Assembly: GCA_905215775.1 (NCBI GenBank)
Contig: CAJMRM010000021.1
Location: 1 to 43,340, forward strand
From: an uncultured bacterium
Lineage (GTDB): Bacteria; Bacillota; Clostridia; Lachnospirales; Lachnospiraceae
DNA: 43,340 nucleotides
Direction: 5' to 3'
The translations under genes and the position numbers were made by a program. This document shows, piece by piece, positions 23,394-32,076 of the stretch. Numbering within the stretch: the stretch's first letter is position 1; each line of letters opens with the position of its first letter. The notes beneath the pieces were generated by a model that did not search any database, had not been told where the DNA came from, and worked only from the letters and a program-made list of their open reading frames with translations.

Positions 23394-23849
23394 ATGCTGG
23401 AAACAGGAACAAAAGCGCCGGCCTTTGAGCTGCCGGATCAGAACGGAGTGATGCACAGACTGGAGGATTACAGAGGAAAAAAGGTGATCCTGTATTTTTA
23501 CCCCAAGGATAATACCCCGGGCTGCACGAAGCAGGCCTGCGGATATTCGGAGCGTTACCCGCAGTTTGCGGAGAAGGGAGCGGTGATCCTGGGTGTGAGC
23601 AAGGATTCTGTGGCATCCCATAAACGGTTTGAGGAAAAGTACAGTCTTGCGTTCCCTCTGCTTTCCGACCCGGAGCGGACGGTCATCGAGGCCTATGATG
23701 TGTGGAAGGAAAAGAAGAATTACGGGAAGGTGTCCATGGGCGTGGTCCGCACCACCTATCTCATCGACGAGGAGGGCATCATCATCCGCGCCAATGATAA
23801 GGTAAAGGCGGCGGATGATGCGGAGAAGGTGCTGGGAGAGATGGAATAA
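23394..23849 (+). CDS. bcp: Thioredoxin-dependent thiol peroxidase (BCP/PrxQ peroxiredoxin)
   Basis: A 151-residue atypical 2-Cys peroxiredoxin. The peroxidatic cysteine C44 lies in DNTPGCT and a resolving cysteine C49 follows five residues later, the PrxQ/BCP pattern. It reduces hydrogen peroxide and organic peroxides in the cytosol using thioredoxin. The ATG at 23394 follows AAGGAGGG by 8 bp; an upstream GTG at 23361 has no ribosome site. Length is normal for the family. The P1 peptidase gene follows 46 bp later, so they may share a transcript. Confidence 0.92.
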   Translation: MLETGTKAPAFELPDQNGVMHRLEDYRGKKVILYFYPKDNTPGCTKQACGYSERYPQFAEKGAVILGVSKDSVASHKRFEEKYSLAFPLLSDPERTVIEAYDVWKEKKNYGKVSMGVVRTTYLIDEEGIIIRANDKVKAADDAEKVLGEME

Positions 23850-23895
23850 CAGGCAGAAGGAAAAGAACGGAATCGCTGGGAAAGGAGTCCCCCAA

Positions 23896-24855
23896 ATGAA
23901 GGAAATTAAGATCCAGGAGCTGGAAAACATAAAGATCGGAAGCGCAGAAAACAAGGACGCCGCCACCGGCTGCACGGTGATCCTCTGCGAGCAGGGCATG
24001 GCAGCGGGGCTGGATGTGCGGGGCGGCGGTCCGGCGTCCCGGGAATCGGAGCTTTTAAAGCCCACGGCTGCGGCAGAGTCGATCCATGCGGTGCTGCTGT
24101 CCGGAGGCAGCGCCTTCGGGCTGGATGCGGCCGGAGGGGTAATGGAATACCTGGAGGAGCGGAACATCGGCTTCGACGTGGGGATCACAAAGGTTCCCCT
24201 GGTGTGTGAGTCCTGCCTGTTCGATCTGATGGTGGGCGATCACCGGGTCCGTCCGGACAAGGCCATGGGCTATGCGGCCTGCGAGAATGCAGAAAAGGGC
24301 AATTACCGGGATGGAAATTTCGGAGCCGGGACCGGAGCCACGGTGGGAAAGCTTTACGGGGCAGAGTTTTGTATGAAGTCGGGCATCGGAAGCTATGCGG
24401 TACAGATCGGAGAGCTGCAGGTGGGAGCCATTGTGGCGGTCAACGCTCTGGGAGATATTTATGACTGGAAGAATGGGAGAAAGGTGGCCGGACTTCTGGC
24501 AAAGGATAAAAAGTCCTTCCTTTGTACGGAGGATGAGGTTTATAAGAGCTATGAGGTGGTAAAAAATAAGTTTGTGGCCAATACCACCATCGGCGCGGTG
24601 ATCACCAACGCGGCCTTCCATAAGACCCAGCTCTGCAAGATCGCGTCCATGACCCACAACGGCTATGCCCGTTCCATCCGCCCGGTCCATACGACGGCAG
24701 ATGGGGACAGTATCTACGCCCTGTCCACAGGGACGCTGGAGGCGGATCTGGATATGGTGGGTACTCTGGCCGCCCAGGTTATGTCAGAGGCCATTCTCCG
24801 GGCTGTCATGAGCGCAGAAACGGCTTATGGCTTTCCGGCTGCCAAAGACTTATAA
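23896..24855 (+). CDS. P1 family peptidase (DmpA/L-aminopeptidase D-esterase type)
   Basis: A 319-residue Ntn-type hydrolase. Family features include 'TGCTVILCEQG', 'LLSGGSAFGLDAAGGVMEYLEE', 'GAGTGATVGKLYG', 'AVNALGD' and 'RSIRPVHTTADGD'. In DmpA the protein cuts itself before a serine that becomes the nucleophile. The matching place here is NTTIGAVITNAA (229-240), so cleavage before a threonine (N229-T230) is likely, giving two chains of about 229 and 90 residues. The ATG at 23896 follows AAAGGAG. Substrates of this family are short peptides or amides, in keeping with the peptide transporter and hydrolases downstream. Family is firm; the cleavage site is inferred. Confidence 0.85.
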   Translation: MKEIKIQELENIKIGSAENKDAATGCTVILCEQGMAAGLDVRGGGPASRESELLKPTAAAESIHAVLLSGGSAFGLDAAGGVMEYLEERNIGFDVGITKVPLVCESCLFDLMVGDHRVRPDKAMGYAACENAEKGNYRDGNFGAGTGATVGKLYGAEFCMKSGIGSYAVQIGELQVGAIVAVNALGDIYDWKNGRKVAGLLAKDKKSFLCTEDEVYKSYEVVKNKFVANTTIGAVITNAAFHKTQLCKIASMTHNGYARSIRPVHTTADGDSIYALSTGTLEADLDMVGTLAAQVMSEAILRAVMSAETAYGFPAAKDL

Positions 24856-24917
24856 AAAAGAAGAACGCTCCGGGGCGGAGGCGCCGCAAGGGCAGCCGGA
24901 TCCCGGAGCGTATTTTA
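24850..24917. terminator. Bidirectional terminator between convergent genes
   Basis: ACGCTCCGGG (24865-24874) pairs perfectly with CCCGGAGCGT (24902-24911). An A-rich run precedes and ATTTTAC follows, so it can end both the P1 peptidase transcript and the minus-strand amidohydrolase operon. Confidence 0.7.
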
Positions 24918-24926
24918 CTGGAAATT

Positions 24927-26090
24927 TTACTTCTGCTTCTGGTAGACCACATTTCCTTCAATGAGGACTGTGGCAGCCGATGTGTAGAAGTTAAAGGGAT
25001 CGCCGTCCCAGATTACAATGTCGGCGTCCTTGCCGGGCTCTAAGCTTCCTACCCGGTCCTCCAGGCCGCAGGCGCGGGCCGCGTTGATGGTTACGGCCTC
25101 CAGGGCTGTCATGGGGCTTAAGCCCTTTTTCACCATCAGCGTCATCTGGACCATGGAAAGCTCCACGTTCATTTCCGGATGGCCGGTGGTGGCGGCAAAT
25201 TCGATGCCGTTTTCCTCCAGGACAGAGCCTGCAATGGGATCCCGGTAACGGTTTTCACTGTTCTTTTCTCCGTAAACTGGTCCCAGCACGCAGCGGACGT
25301 TGTGTTTCTTCAGATCCTTTGTGATCTTCCAGGCGTCCACACAGTTTTCCAATGTATAGGTGAGTCCGAATTCCTCGGCAATGCGCACGGCGGTCATCAT
25401 GTCATGGCCGCGCTTGGCGATGAATTTTACGGGCATTCCGTCGAATACGCGCATCAGGGAGTGGAGCTTCATATCGAATTTCGGCGGCTTGTTTGCCGGA
25501 TCCTTCTGGGAAGCGGTCCACTGGTCATGATAGCGCTTCGCCTTCATCAGAGCCTCGCGGATCACGGCCGCTGTGCCCAGTCTTGTCATGGGCGATCTCT
25601 TTCCGCCGTATGTATTTTTTACTCCGTCGGTGAGGCACATCTTAATGGCGATCTCGGGCACCATGACCATCTCCTCCACCGTATTTCCGGTGGTCTTGAC
25701 GGCGGCACAGGTTCCGCCGATGGGGTTTGCATTGCCTGGACAGGTGATGGCTGTGGTCACGCCTCCGGCCAGAGCCATTTTAAAGCCCTCGTCCCTGGGA
25801 TTGATGGCGTCCATGGCCCGTACCTGGGGTACGATGGGATCGGTGGTCTCGTCGGCGTCGTTGCCCTCAAACCGGAATACCTCTTCCTTTACGCCAAGGG
25901 AGCAGTGGGGCTCGACGATACCGGGAGTCACATAGCTTCCGCAGGCGTCGATGATCACGTTGCCCTGGCCGTATTTCTGGCAGGCGTCGTCGCAGATATC
26001 AAGGACCTTTCCGTCCTTCACCACCAGATCCTTTTTTTCTTTGTAGATTCCGGCCATGTTGATCAGATTACAGTTTTTGATAATCAACAT
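24927..26090 (-). CDS. Amidohydrolase-like protein lacking metal ligands (probable pseudoenzyme)
   Basis: A 387-residue amidohydrolase-fold protein, clearly homologous end to end with its upstream neighbour (shared NLI-MAGIY, MDAINP, LHSLMRVF, LEPGKDADIVIWD). All metal-ligand positions seen in the neighbour differ here: HxH is H62-C-S64, the HAH pair is I224-A-K226, the EHC histidine is N249 and the TDAP aspartate is G303. The fold is kept but a standard metal site cannot form. It may be a regulatory or structural partner of the neighbour, or use other chemistry. The ATG at 26090 follows GGCAGGTG and overlaps the neighbour's 3' end by 23 bp, so production is coupled. Confidence 0.8.
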   Translation of the reverse strand: MLIIKNCNLINMAGIYKEKKDLVVKDGKVLDICDDACQKYGQGNVIIDACGSYVTPGIVEPHCSLGVKEEVFRFEGNDADETTDPIVPQVRAMDAINPRDEGFKMALAGGVTTAITCPGNANPIGGTCAAVKTTGNTVEEMVMVPEIAIKMCLTDGVKNTYGGKRSPMTRLGTAAVIREALMKAKRYHDQWTASQKDPANKPPKFDMKLHSLMRVFDGMPVKFIAKRGHDMMTAVRIAEEFGLTYTLENCVDAWKITKDLKKHNVRCVLGPVYGEKNSENRYRDPIAGSVLEENGIEFAATTGHPEMNVELSMVQMTLMVKKGLSPMTALEAVTINAARACGLEDRVGSLEPGKDADIVIWDGDPFNFYTSAATVLIEGNVVYQKQK

Positions 26091-27249
26091 TGCTTTCACC
26101 TGCCTTTCTTTCATATGCGATCTTTCCGTCGATGAGGACGATGCCGGCCTGGTACATGGTGTCTAACGGCTCCACGTCCCAGATTACGATGTCAGCGTCC
26201 TTACCGGGCTCGATGCTTCCGACCCTGGAGTCGATGTCTGTGATCTTTGCCGCGTTTAAGGTGACGCTGCGGATTCCCATTTCCCTGGACATGCCGTTCT
26301 TTACATAAAGGATGACCTGGAGAAGCTGGTCCTCAATGGGAACGAAGGGAGCGTCGGTGATCAGGGCGAAGGTGACCCCGGCCTCTTCCAGGATCCGTCC
26401 GGCTTCGTAGGAGCGGTTCTGGCATTCGATCTTGCTCTTGCCGCCGACGGTGGGCCCCAGTAAGCACTGGGCGTTGTTTTTCTTTAAGAATTCCGGGATC
26501 ATCCAGCCCTCGGTGCAGTGCTCGATGGAGTAATGAAGGCCGAATTCATTGGCTACGCGAACAGCGGTCTGGATATCGTCTGCCTGATGGGCATGGATCT
26601 TTACCCGCATGCCTTCAAATACCCGCATGAGGGAGTGAAGATGGAAGTCAAACGGGAAATCCGGCTCCTGGCCGTGAAGCTTATAGTTTTCATAGTATTC
26701 TTTCGCCTTAAAAAGCTCCTCCCGCATAAGGGCGGCGCTCATCATCCGTGTTCTGGGAGCCTTTCCGCGGTTTCCGAAGGTCATCTTCGGGTTTTCGCCC
26801 AGGGCCATTTTCATGGCCAGCTCCGGGCAGATGAGGCGGGATTCCATGTCCTCGCCGGCGGTCTTGATGGCTAAGAAGGTTCCTCCGACGATATTGGAGC
26901 TTCCGGGGCCGGTCACAACGGTGGTGATGCCCTGGCGAAGGGCCGCGTCAAAGGTGGCGTCCTCCGGGTTGATGGCGTCTAAGCCCCGCAGTCCCGGAAG
27001 GACCGGTTCGGTATACTCATTTCCGTCCATTTCTTCGCGGCATGCGGTTCCCCAGAGTCCCGCATGGCAGTGGGCGTCCACAAGGCCGGGGGTTACGGTA
27101 CGTCCGGCGGCGTCGATGACCTGGCAGTCCTCCGGCACCTGGCCCACCTGGCCGACCTTTACGATCTTTCCGTCGTCGATCAGGATATCGCCGGTCTGTT
27201 CATACATTCCGGCCATGGTGATTAAATTTCCATTTTTGATCAGCAGCAA
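26068..27249 (-). CDS. Metal-dependent amidohydrolase
   Basis: A 393-residue amidohydrolase-superfamily enzyme with a composite N/C-terminal beta sandwich and a TIM barrel. Metal ligands are in place: H60 and H62 (DAHCHAG), H219/H221 (KIHAHQAD), H244 (IEHC) and D299 (ITDAP). Relatives include imidazolonepropionase- and dipeptidase-like enzymes that hydrolyse cyclic amides or acyl amino acids; the exact substrate is unknown. The start is TTG with AGGAG about 12 bp upstream, an unusually long spacing. It is first in a two-gene operon with the degenerate paralogue and divergent from the AAA+ regulator at 27446, which probably controls it. Confidence 0.85.
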   Translation of the reverse strand: MLLIKNGNLITMAGMYEQTGDILIDDGKIVKVGQVGQVPEDCQVIDAAGRTVTPGLVDAHCHAGLWGTACREEMDGNEYTEPVLPGLRGLDAINPEDATFDAALRQGITTVVTGPGSSNIVGGTFLAIKTAGEDMESRLICPELAMKMALGENPKMTFGNRGKAPRTRMMSAALMREELFKAKEYYENYKLHGQEPDFPFDFHLHSLMRVFEGMRVKIHAHQADDIQTAVRVANEFGLHYSIEHCTEGWMIPEFLKKNNAQCLLGPTVGGKSKIECQNRSYEAGRILEEAGVTFALITDAPFVPIEDQLLQVILYVKNGMSREMGIRSVTLNAAKITDIDSRVGSIEPGKDADIVIWDVEPLDTMYQAGIVLIDGKIAYERKAGESNVDYQKL

Positions 27250-27384
27250 TTGAAAAGCACGCTCCTTTCTTAGATCATAGCTCTAAATCAGTACTATTGT
27301 ACAAATTTTTTGTGAAAATGTCAAAGAAATTATGAAACATAGAAAGACAAAGCTGGAGAGGATGACAGGGGAAGGGGAATCTGG

Positions 27385-27413
27385 TTGTTTTTCAGTATAG
27401 AAACGGTTATAAT
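27385..27413 (+). promoter_or_regulatory. Promoter of the PAS/AAA+ regulator gene
   Basis: TTGTTT (27385-27390), 17-bp spacer, TATAAT (27408-27413). It is sigma-70-like and ends 32 bp before the TTG start. No -24/-12 sigma-54 promoter was seen in the divergent region 27250-27445. On the minus strand TTGTAC and TATGAT about 19 bp apart may serve the amidohydrolase operon, with low confidence. Confidence 0.6.
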
Positions 27414-27445
27414 GGAGGATAAAAGATTATACAGGGGGGTATACA

Positions 27446-29410
27446 TTGGATAAACCCACGATGCTGCTCATATCCCAGAGCTCCACGACGAATGTAGGAA
27501 TGCGGTCGTATCTGAATCATATATTTAGTAAATATATCCATCTGGAAACCTGCCTTGCGGCGGATGCCGACACGGAACGGATGGAAAAGGCCGATCTGGT
27601 ATTGTTCAGCTCCAGATCCGCAGCCAGGATGGCAGAGCCTCTGATGACGCCGAAGATCCGGTATCTGATCTGCATCCGGACCTTTAACCATACATATCTG
27701 AACAGGATCCTTTCGATCCCTTCCAATTCAGAGGTATACCTGGTCAACGATTCAGAGGCCTCGGCCAGAGACAGCATACAGCTTCTTTATACCCTGGGGA
27801 TCACCCAGTACCGTTTCATTCCGTATTACCCGGGCTGTCCGGAAACGGACGCCAGGATCCAGTATGCGGTGACGGTGGGAGAAAACAAGCTGGCGCCCAG
27901 GAACGTCCAGACGCTGGTGGATATCGGGATCCGGATCGCCGATATTTCGACGATCTCAGAGATCGCCTCATTTTTCCATCTGCCCTTAAGCCTGACGGAT
28001 GTGGTGTCTTTAAATTATATCAACCAGTTCGTGCAGCTTCTAAAAATATCCAATCACCAGCTGAGCCAGGCCACCAACACAAAATTCATCACCCAGAGCA
28101 TCATCAGCAATATCGACACCGGCATCTGCATCGTAGATGAAGAGGGAAAGATCCAGATGATCAATAAGCAGTTTAAGGAGGCTCTGGAGATTCCCAGATC
28201 CCATCTGGTAGGCACGCTGCTCAGGGAAGTGGTTCCGGGGCTGGACGGCATCAGGAAAAAAGCCCAGGACCAGCGTTCCCCATTTTTACTGGTCCGCCGG
28301 GGCAAGGAGGATCCTTTGAAGCTGACGGTCCAGGAGATCCGGGATATGGACCACCGGAGACTGACCATGATCCACTGTCATACGGACCAGCCGGCCCTGG
28401 ACCAGCCGGCCCCGGAGGGAGAGATGGAGGGGCCCGTTTTAAAAAGGGAAGGGGCATACTTTCATTTTGATGATTACCGGACGGCCAACAGCCGCTCCCT
28501 GCGCATGGTGGAGGCAGCCAGACGGATCTCCCTGACGGACTACCGGGTGCTGATCTCCGGAGAAACGGGGACGGGAAGAGAAGTGCTGGCCCAGGCCATT
28601 CACAATAATTCCAGACGGAGCGGAAAGCCCTTTGTGAAGCTGAACCTGACGGCACTGAGTGAAGCGCAGGTCATGGAGGAGCTGCTTCCCGAGGATGGGA
28701 GAGAGGGGATCCTAAAGCGGGCAGAGGGCGGGACCCTGTATCTGAATGGCATTCACTGTATGTCAATACCGATGCAGAAGGAGCTTTTAAATGTGATAGA
28801 CCAGATGCCGGATGTACGGTTTATCGCCTCCACAGAGGCGGATCTTTATGCCATGTGCCAGGAGGGGCGGTTTTTAAAGGCGCTGTTTTATCTCGTTGGG
28901 GAGGTATCCCTGGAAACGCTGCCTATCCGCCAGAGACCCGAGGATATCCCGCTGTTATTTGAATACTTTATACGGAATATCTATAATAATTCGGCCTTGC
29001 GCTGGAACGATATGTGCAGCGAGGAGCTGTGGAGCAGCCTGACGGCGTATTCGTGGCCAGGCAACGGAAAGGAGATCGAAAATCTCTGTAAGTACGTTTA
29101 CTGCTTCCACTCAGAGGGAAAGCTGACCATCCGGGAGCTTCCGGCCTACATACGTCTCCAGATGGTGAAACGGGCTTCGTCGCTTTCCCCGCTGGAAAAA
29201 AGGATCTTACAGGCGGTGGCCCAGAATCCGAAGACCGGGCGGGCCGGCCTGCAGGAGATTCTGGAGAGCGAAGGGATCCAGGTGGCAGAGGGAAAGATCC
29301 GGAGTCTTTTACAGGGGCTTTCCGAGAAGGGACTCATAAAGGTGAACCGTACCAGAGGAGGCTGTGAGATCACAGAAACAGGAGAACTCCAGCTGGAGCA
29401 GCTGGCGTAG
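27446..29410 (+). CDS. PrpR-like PAS/AAA+ regulator with degenerate sigma-54 module
   Basis: A 654-residue regulator: an N-terminal PrpR-like sensor region (about 1-185), a PAS domain (about 215-310), an AAA+ domain (about 345-560) and a C-terminal winged helix (about 580-654). Walker A reads GETGTGRE (372-379), with arginine for the usual lysine. The GAFTGA loop that contacts sigma-54 is missing; the matching stretch is ELLPEDGREGILKRAEGGT. Walker B reads LYLNGI (431-436) instead of LFLDEI. No Fis-type helix-turn-helix ends the protein. It therefore probably controls transcription without sigma-54 activation. The start is TTG after AGGGGGG. It is divergent from the amidohydrolase pair, its likely target. 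Confidence 0.82.
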   Translation: MDKPTMLLISQSSTTNVGMRSYLNHIFSKYIHLETCLAADADTERMEKADLVLFSSRSAARMAEPLMTPKIRYLICIRTFNHTYLNRILSIPSNSEVYLVNDSEASARDSIQLLYTLGITQYRFIPYYPGCPETDARIQYAVTVGENKLAPRNVQTLVDIGIRIADISTISEIASFFHLPLSLTDVVSLNYINQFVQLLKISNHQLSQATNTKFITQSIISNIDTGICIVDEEGKIQMINKQFKEALEIPRSHLVGTLLREVVPGLDGIRKKAQDQRSPFLLVRRGKEDPLKLTVQEIRDMDHRRLTMIHCHTDQPALDQPAPEGEMEGPVLKREGAYFHFDDYRTANSRSLRMVEAARRISLTDYRVLISGETGTGREVLAQAIHNNSRRSGKPFVKLNLTALSEAQVMEELLPEDGREGILKRAEGGTLYLNGIHCMSIPMQKELLNVIDQMPDVRFIASTEADLYAMCQEGRFLKALFYLVGEVSLETLPIRQRPEDIPLLFEYFIRNIYNNSALRWNDMCSEELWSSLTAYSWPGNGKEIENLCKYVYCFHSEGKLTIRELPAYIRLQMVKRASSLSPLEKRILQAVAQNPKTGRAGLQEILESEGIQVAEGKIRSLLQGLSEKGLIKVNRTRGGCEITETGELQLEQLA

Positions 29411-29415
29411 GATAC

Positions 29416-29478
29416 AAAAGGGATTAGGTTATTTAAAAGCAGGAGAGATCCGCTTTAAAAACCTAATCCCTTTATTTT
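29416..29478 (+). terminator. Terminator of the PAS/AAA+ regulator gene
   Basis: A 14-bp outer stem, 29417-29430 with 29460-29473, encloses an inner AAAGC/GCTTT stem. TTTATTTTG follows on the plus strand. It begins 6 bp after the stop codon. Confidence 0.85.
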
Positions 29479-29521
29479 GTCTGACAATTATTGTTCTGGA
29501 TAGAAAATGACAGTTTCTGCT

Positions 29522-29592
29522 TTGACACACAATCTGTACATTTGTATAATAAACACAATGAAATTTAAATAATAATTCAAAATATGTACAGA
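29522..29592 (+). promoter_or_regulatory. Perfect consensus promoter with flanking inverted repeats
   Basis: TTGACA (29522-29527), exactly 17 bp, TATAAT (29545-29550). TCTGTACAT in the spacer (29533-29541) is repeated inverted as ATGTACAGA downstream (29584-29592), centres about 51 bp apart. The next plus-strand gene is the peptide-binding lipoprotein at 30160, so the transcript would have a leader of about 600 nt that is antisense to the minus-strand gene at 29618-30031. Alternatively it makes a small RNA. Apart from this, 29479-29617 holds no gene. Confidence 0.65.
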
Positions 29593-29617
29593 ATCCACAT
29601 AAATAACCGAACCATAT

Positions 29618-30031
29618 TTAGTAGAATGCAATGGTTAAAAACAGAGAGGCCAGCATAAAAACACCTCCGGCCAGGAGCGGTTCCTTATAGGTGGCAGCCG
29701 GTTTTTTCTGGGTCAGATAGTCGGAATAGGACCCGAGCTGTTCGGGAGCGGGAGCAGCAGAGCTTCCGGGATCTTTTTCTTCCTGTGAAAGGTCAGAGTT
29801 CTTTCCCGAGCGGGCCAGCTTTTTATGGGAGTAGACCAGCAGGTCGAAGGAGCCGGCGTATTTGGCCAGGCGGAAGCAGCCCAGGATCATTGGAAGCATG
29901 CCGCCGATGAAGAGGCCGTCGATGAGCCGGTAGAGGAAGATCTGATCCTTCTGGAAAAAAATGTAGGCAGCAGCCACAGCGATTCCCAGGACCACGTAGT
30001 TTTTCAGGTTTTTGACTGAAAGTGAAGACAT
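29618..30031 (-). CDS. Small membrane protein, DUF3899-like
   Basis: A 137-residue protein with TM segments at about 12-26 and 34-50, a polar loop of about 65 residues rich in charged and Ser/Pro residues, and a third TM segment at about 119-136. The 'IDGLFIGGMLPMILGCFRLAKYAGSFDLLVYSHKKL' region (seen in parts) resembles DUF3899 proteins, whose function is unknown. It has its own promoter (30073-30100) and lies alone on the minus strand, opposite the predicted leader of the oligopeptide transporter transcript. Ribosome site AAAGGACGG lies upstream of the ATG. Confidence 0.7.
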   Translation of the reverse strand: MSSLSVKNLKNYVVLGIAVAAAYIFFQKDQIFLYRLIDGLFIGGMLPMILGCFRLAKYAGSFDLLVYSHKKLARSGKNSDLSQEEKDPGSSAAPAPEQLGSYSDYLTQKKPAATYKEPLLAGGVFMLASLFLTIAFY

Positions 30032-30072
30032 AGATGCACCGTCCTTTGTTTCTAAAAATGATTATGAGTCCT

Positions 30073-30100
30073 ATTATACCTGGATTGGAAAGAAAGTCAA
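30073..30100 (-). promoter_or_regulatory. Promoter of the DUF3899-like gene
   Basis: Minus strand: TTGACT (30100-30095), 16-bp spacer, TATAAT (30078-30073), 42 bp before the start codon. No comparable plus-strand promoter was found in 30032-30159 for the transporter operon. Confidence 0.65.
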
Positions 30101-30159
30101 GAAACGCCAGTTGTTATTTATGGGCGGAAGCCCTGCAATAAAAAAGGAGGAATGAGTGA

Positions 30160-31974
30160 ATGAAGAAAAGAGTATTAGCAGCAATGATGGCATGTGCCAT
30201 GGCAGCCGGCCTGCTTTCCGGGTGCAGCAGCGAACCGAAGAATCCCGGGGATTCCAATGAGCCGGTGACCACAGCCGCCGCAGGTCAGACCGAGGCCGGG
30301 GATGCCACGGCCGCAGCCCAGGAGGAGTCCGGGCCGAAGATCTTCCACGACTATATGACGACAGATGTGGATACCATCAATCCCCATATTTATACTATGA
30401 GCGTTTCTGGCGATGTGATCGCCAGGACTTCCCTCCAGCTTTACCGCCAGTATCCCAACGCGGAAGGGACCAGCTTTGAGTACCTTCCGGAGCTGGCAGA
30501 AAAAGAGCCGGAGAAGGCTGATGAGGAAGGAAAGGTATGGCGTATCAAGATCCGTGAAAATGCCAAATGGGAAAACGGCGACGCCATTGACGTGGACGAT
30601 GTGATCTATTCCTTTAAGATGTGCCTGGATCCCATTATGGTAAACAGCCGGGCCTCCCAGCTTGCCAGCGACTATATCACCATCACCAAGGCGTCGGACT
30701 ATTCCCTCCAGGGGAACGCAGGAACGGTTGCCTGGGAGGATGTAGGCATTAAAAAGGCCGATGACTATACCCTGGAGCTCCAGCTGGACGCTCCCGTGAC
30801 GGAAGAGGATATCAAGGCCCATTTTAACTATGTATGGACCTGCCTGGTCCATGAGCCTACCTATGAGGCCTGCATGAGTGAGGACCGCAGCACCAATACC
30901 TACGGCTCCACCAGGGAAAAATACATGAGCTGCGGCGCGTTTATCCTGGACCAGTGGATCGCAGGCTCCCAGTTCGATATGAAGAAGAACCCGGATTTCG
31001 TCCTGGGTGATAAGATCAAGCTGGACGGCTATAATTATAAGATCGTGGGCGACCGGAACACAGCCCTGGAGCTTTATTTAAACGGAGAGCTGGATGCGGT
31101 TTCCTTAAGTCCGGAATCCATCGAGCAGTACATCGATGATCCCAGTATTAAGAAAGCCCCGGCTACCTCGATCCAGACCCTGACCATCAACCATGGAAAC
31201 ACCAACAACAATGGGATCCTTGGAAACTTAAACTTCCGCAAGGCCTTATTCTATGCCATTGACCGTGAGAGCATCGCAAAGATGACCAACGGAATTCCTG
31301 CCAATTACCTGGTAGCCAGCAAATGTCTGGGCTTAGACGGCCAGGCTTACCGCGACATGGAAGAGTCCCAGGCCCTTTTAGAGCCCAATCTGGGCTATGA
31401 TCCGGCAAAGGCAAAGGAGTTTTACGATAAGGCTCTGGAGGAATGCGGCCTTACGAGCCTGACTCTGACCTTACAGTACAACGAGACCAGCGCCAACAAT
31501 AAGGCGGCTTCTGAATTCCTGCACAAATCTCTTCCGGAGGTATTTGGCGACAGCTTTACCCTGGAGCTGATGGCTGGCTCCACTTCTGTATTAAACAGCT
31601 ATATCAAGGGCTGGAAGGAGGGCGATCCCAACAGCTTCGAGCTTCAGTGGAGAGGATGGAATACCAGTACTGCGGCTCCATGGAATGGTCTTAAGGTTTA
31701 CAGCAGCATGTATTCCAATAAGAACGAGCCGTATTACAACGACGAATTTGACGCCCTCTGGGAAAAGGCCAACTACGATATCGAAGCGAAGCTGGATCCC
31801 GCATACCGCATGGACCTCACAAGACAGATGGAAAAGATCGTTCTGGATGAAGTGGCGGCCTGTCCGGTCTATGAGGCTCCGTCCTACAATCTGATCAGCT
31901 CTAAGATCCATCTTGTTTGTGACGAATATATCCCCGGCTACGGCTTTGGATACATTCTCAGTACAAAGGACTGA
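30160..31974 (+). CDS. Oligopeptide ABC transporter, substrate-binding lipoprotein
   Basis: A 604-residue solute-binding protein of the OppA/DppA type (SBP family 5). The signal peptide ends in the lipobox LLSGC with C22 as lipidated residue, followed by a Ser/Thr/Ala/Glu-rich linker to about residue 50. Typical family segments follow: 'DTINPHIYTMS', 'WRIKIRENAKWENGDAIDVDDV' region, 'ALFYAIDRESIAKMT' and 'ACPVYEAPSYNLI'. It would sit on the outer face of the membrane and deliver peptides to the permeases encoded next. AAGGAGG lies 9 bp upstream. It is the first gene of a five-gene transporter operon; the exact peptide ligand is not known. Confidence 0.92.
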   Translation: MKKRVLAAMMACAMAAGLLSGCSSEPKNPGDSNEPVTTAAAGQTEAGDATAAAQEESGPKIFHDYMTTDVDTINPHIYTMSVSGDVIARTSLQLYRQYPNAEGTSFEYLPELAEKEPEKADEEGKVWRIKIRENAKWENGDAIDVDDVIYSFKMCLDPIMVNSRASQLASDYITITKASDYSLQGNAGTVAWEDVGIKKADDYTLELQLDAPVTEEDIKAHFNYVWTCLVHEPTYEACMSEDRSTNTYGSTREKYMSCGAFILDQWIAGSQFDMKKNPDFVLGDKIKLDGYNYKIVGDRNTALELYLNGELDAVSLSPESIEQYIDDPSIKKAPATSIQTLTINHGNTNNNGILGNLNFRKALFYAIDRESIAKMTNGIPANYLVASKCLGLDGQAYRDMEESQALLEPNLGYDPAKAKEFYDKALEECGLTSLTLTLQYNETSANNKAASEFLHKSLPEVFGDSFTLELMAGSTSVLNSYIKGWKEGDPNSFELQWRGWNTSTAAPWNGLKVYSSMYSNKNEPYYNDEFDALWEKANYDIEAKLDPAYRMDLTRQMEKIVLDEVAACPVYEAPSYNLISSKIHLVCDEYIPGYGFGYILSTKD

Positions 31975-32076
31975 TCATTTGCAGAATGACTGACAGGAAC
32001 CAGGATGGGGATGCTGCAAGGCTGCTGTTTTGCGGCATTCCCGTTTTCTAATCTGATGTGGAAAGGAACATGTCTT

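Noticed and set aside
25179..26135. 318-codon plus-strand frame opposite the degenerate amidohydrolase
   Set aside because: The minus-strand protein is homologous along its full length to its neighbour; the plus-strand frame gives no family features.
29655..29710. CCGGC...GCCGG followed by TTTTTT on the plus strand
   Set aside because: Only a 5-bp stem with a large loop, inside coding sequence of the minus-strand DUF3899-like gene (the T run encodes lysines). Not strong enough to call a terminator of the antisense leader.
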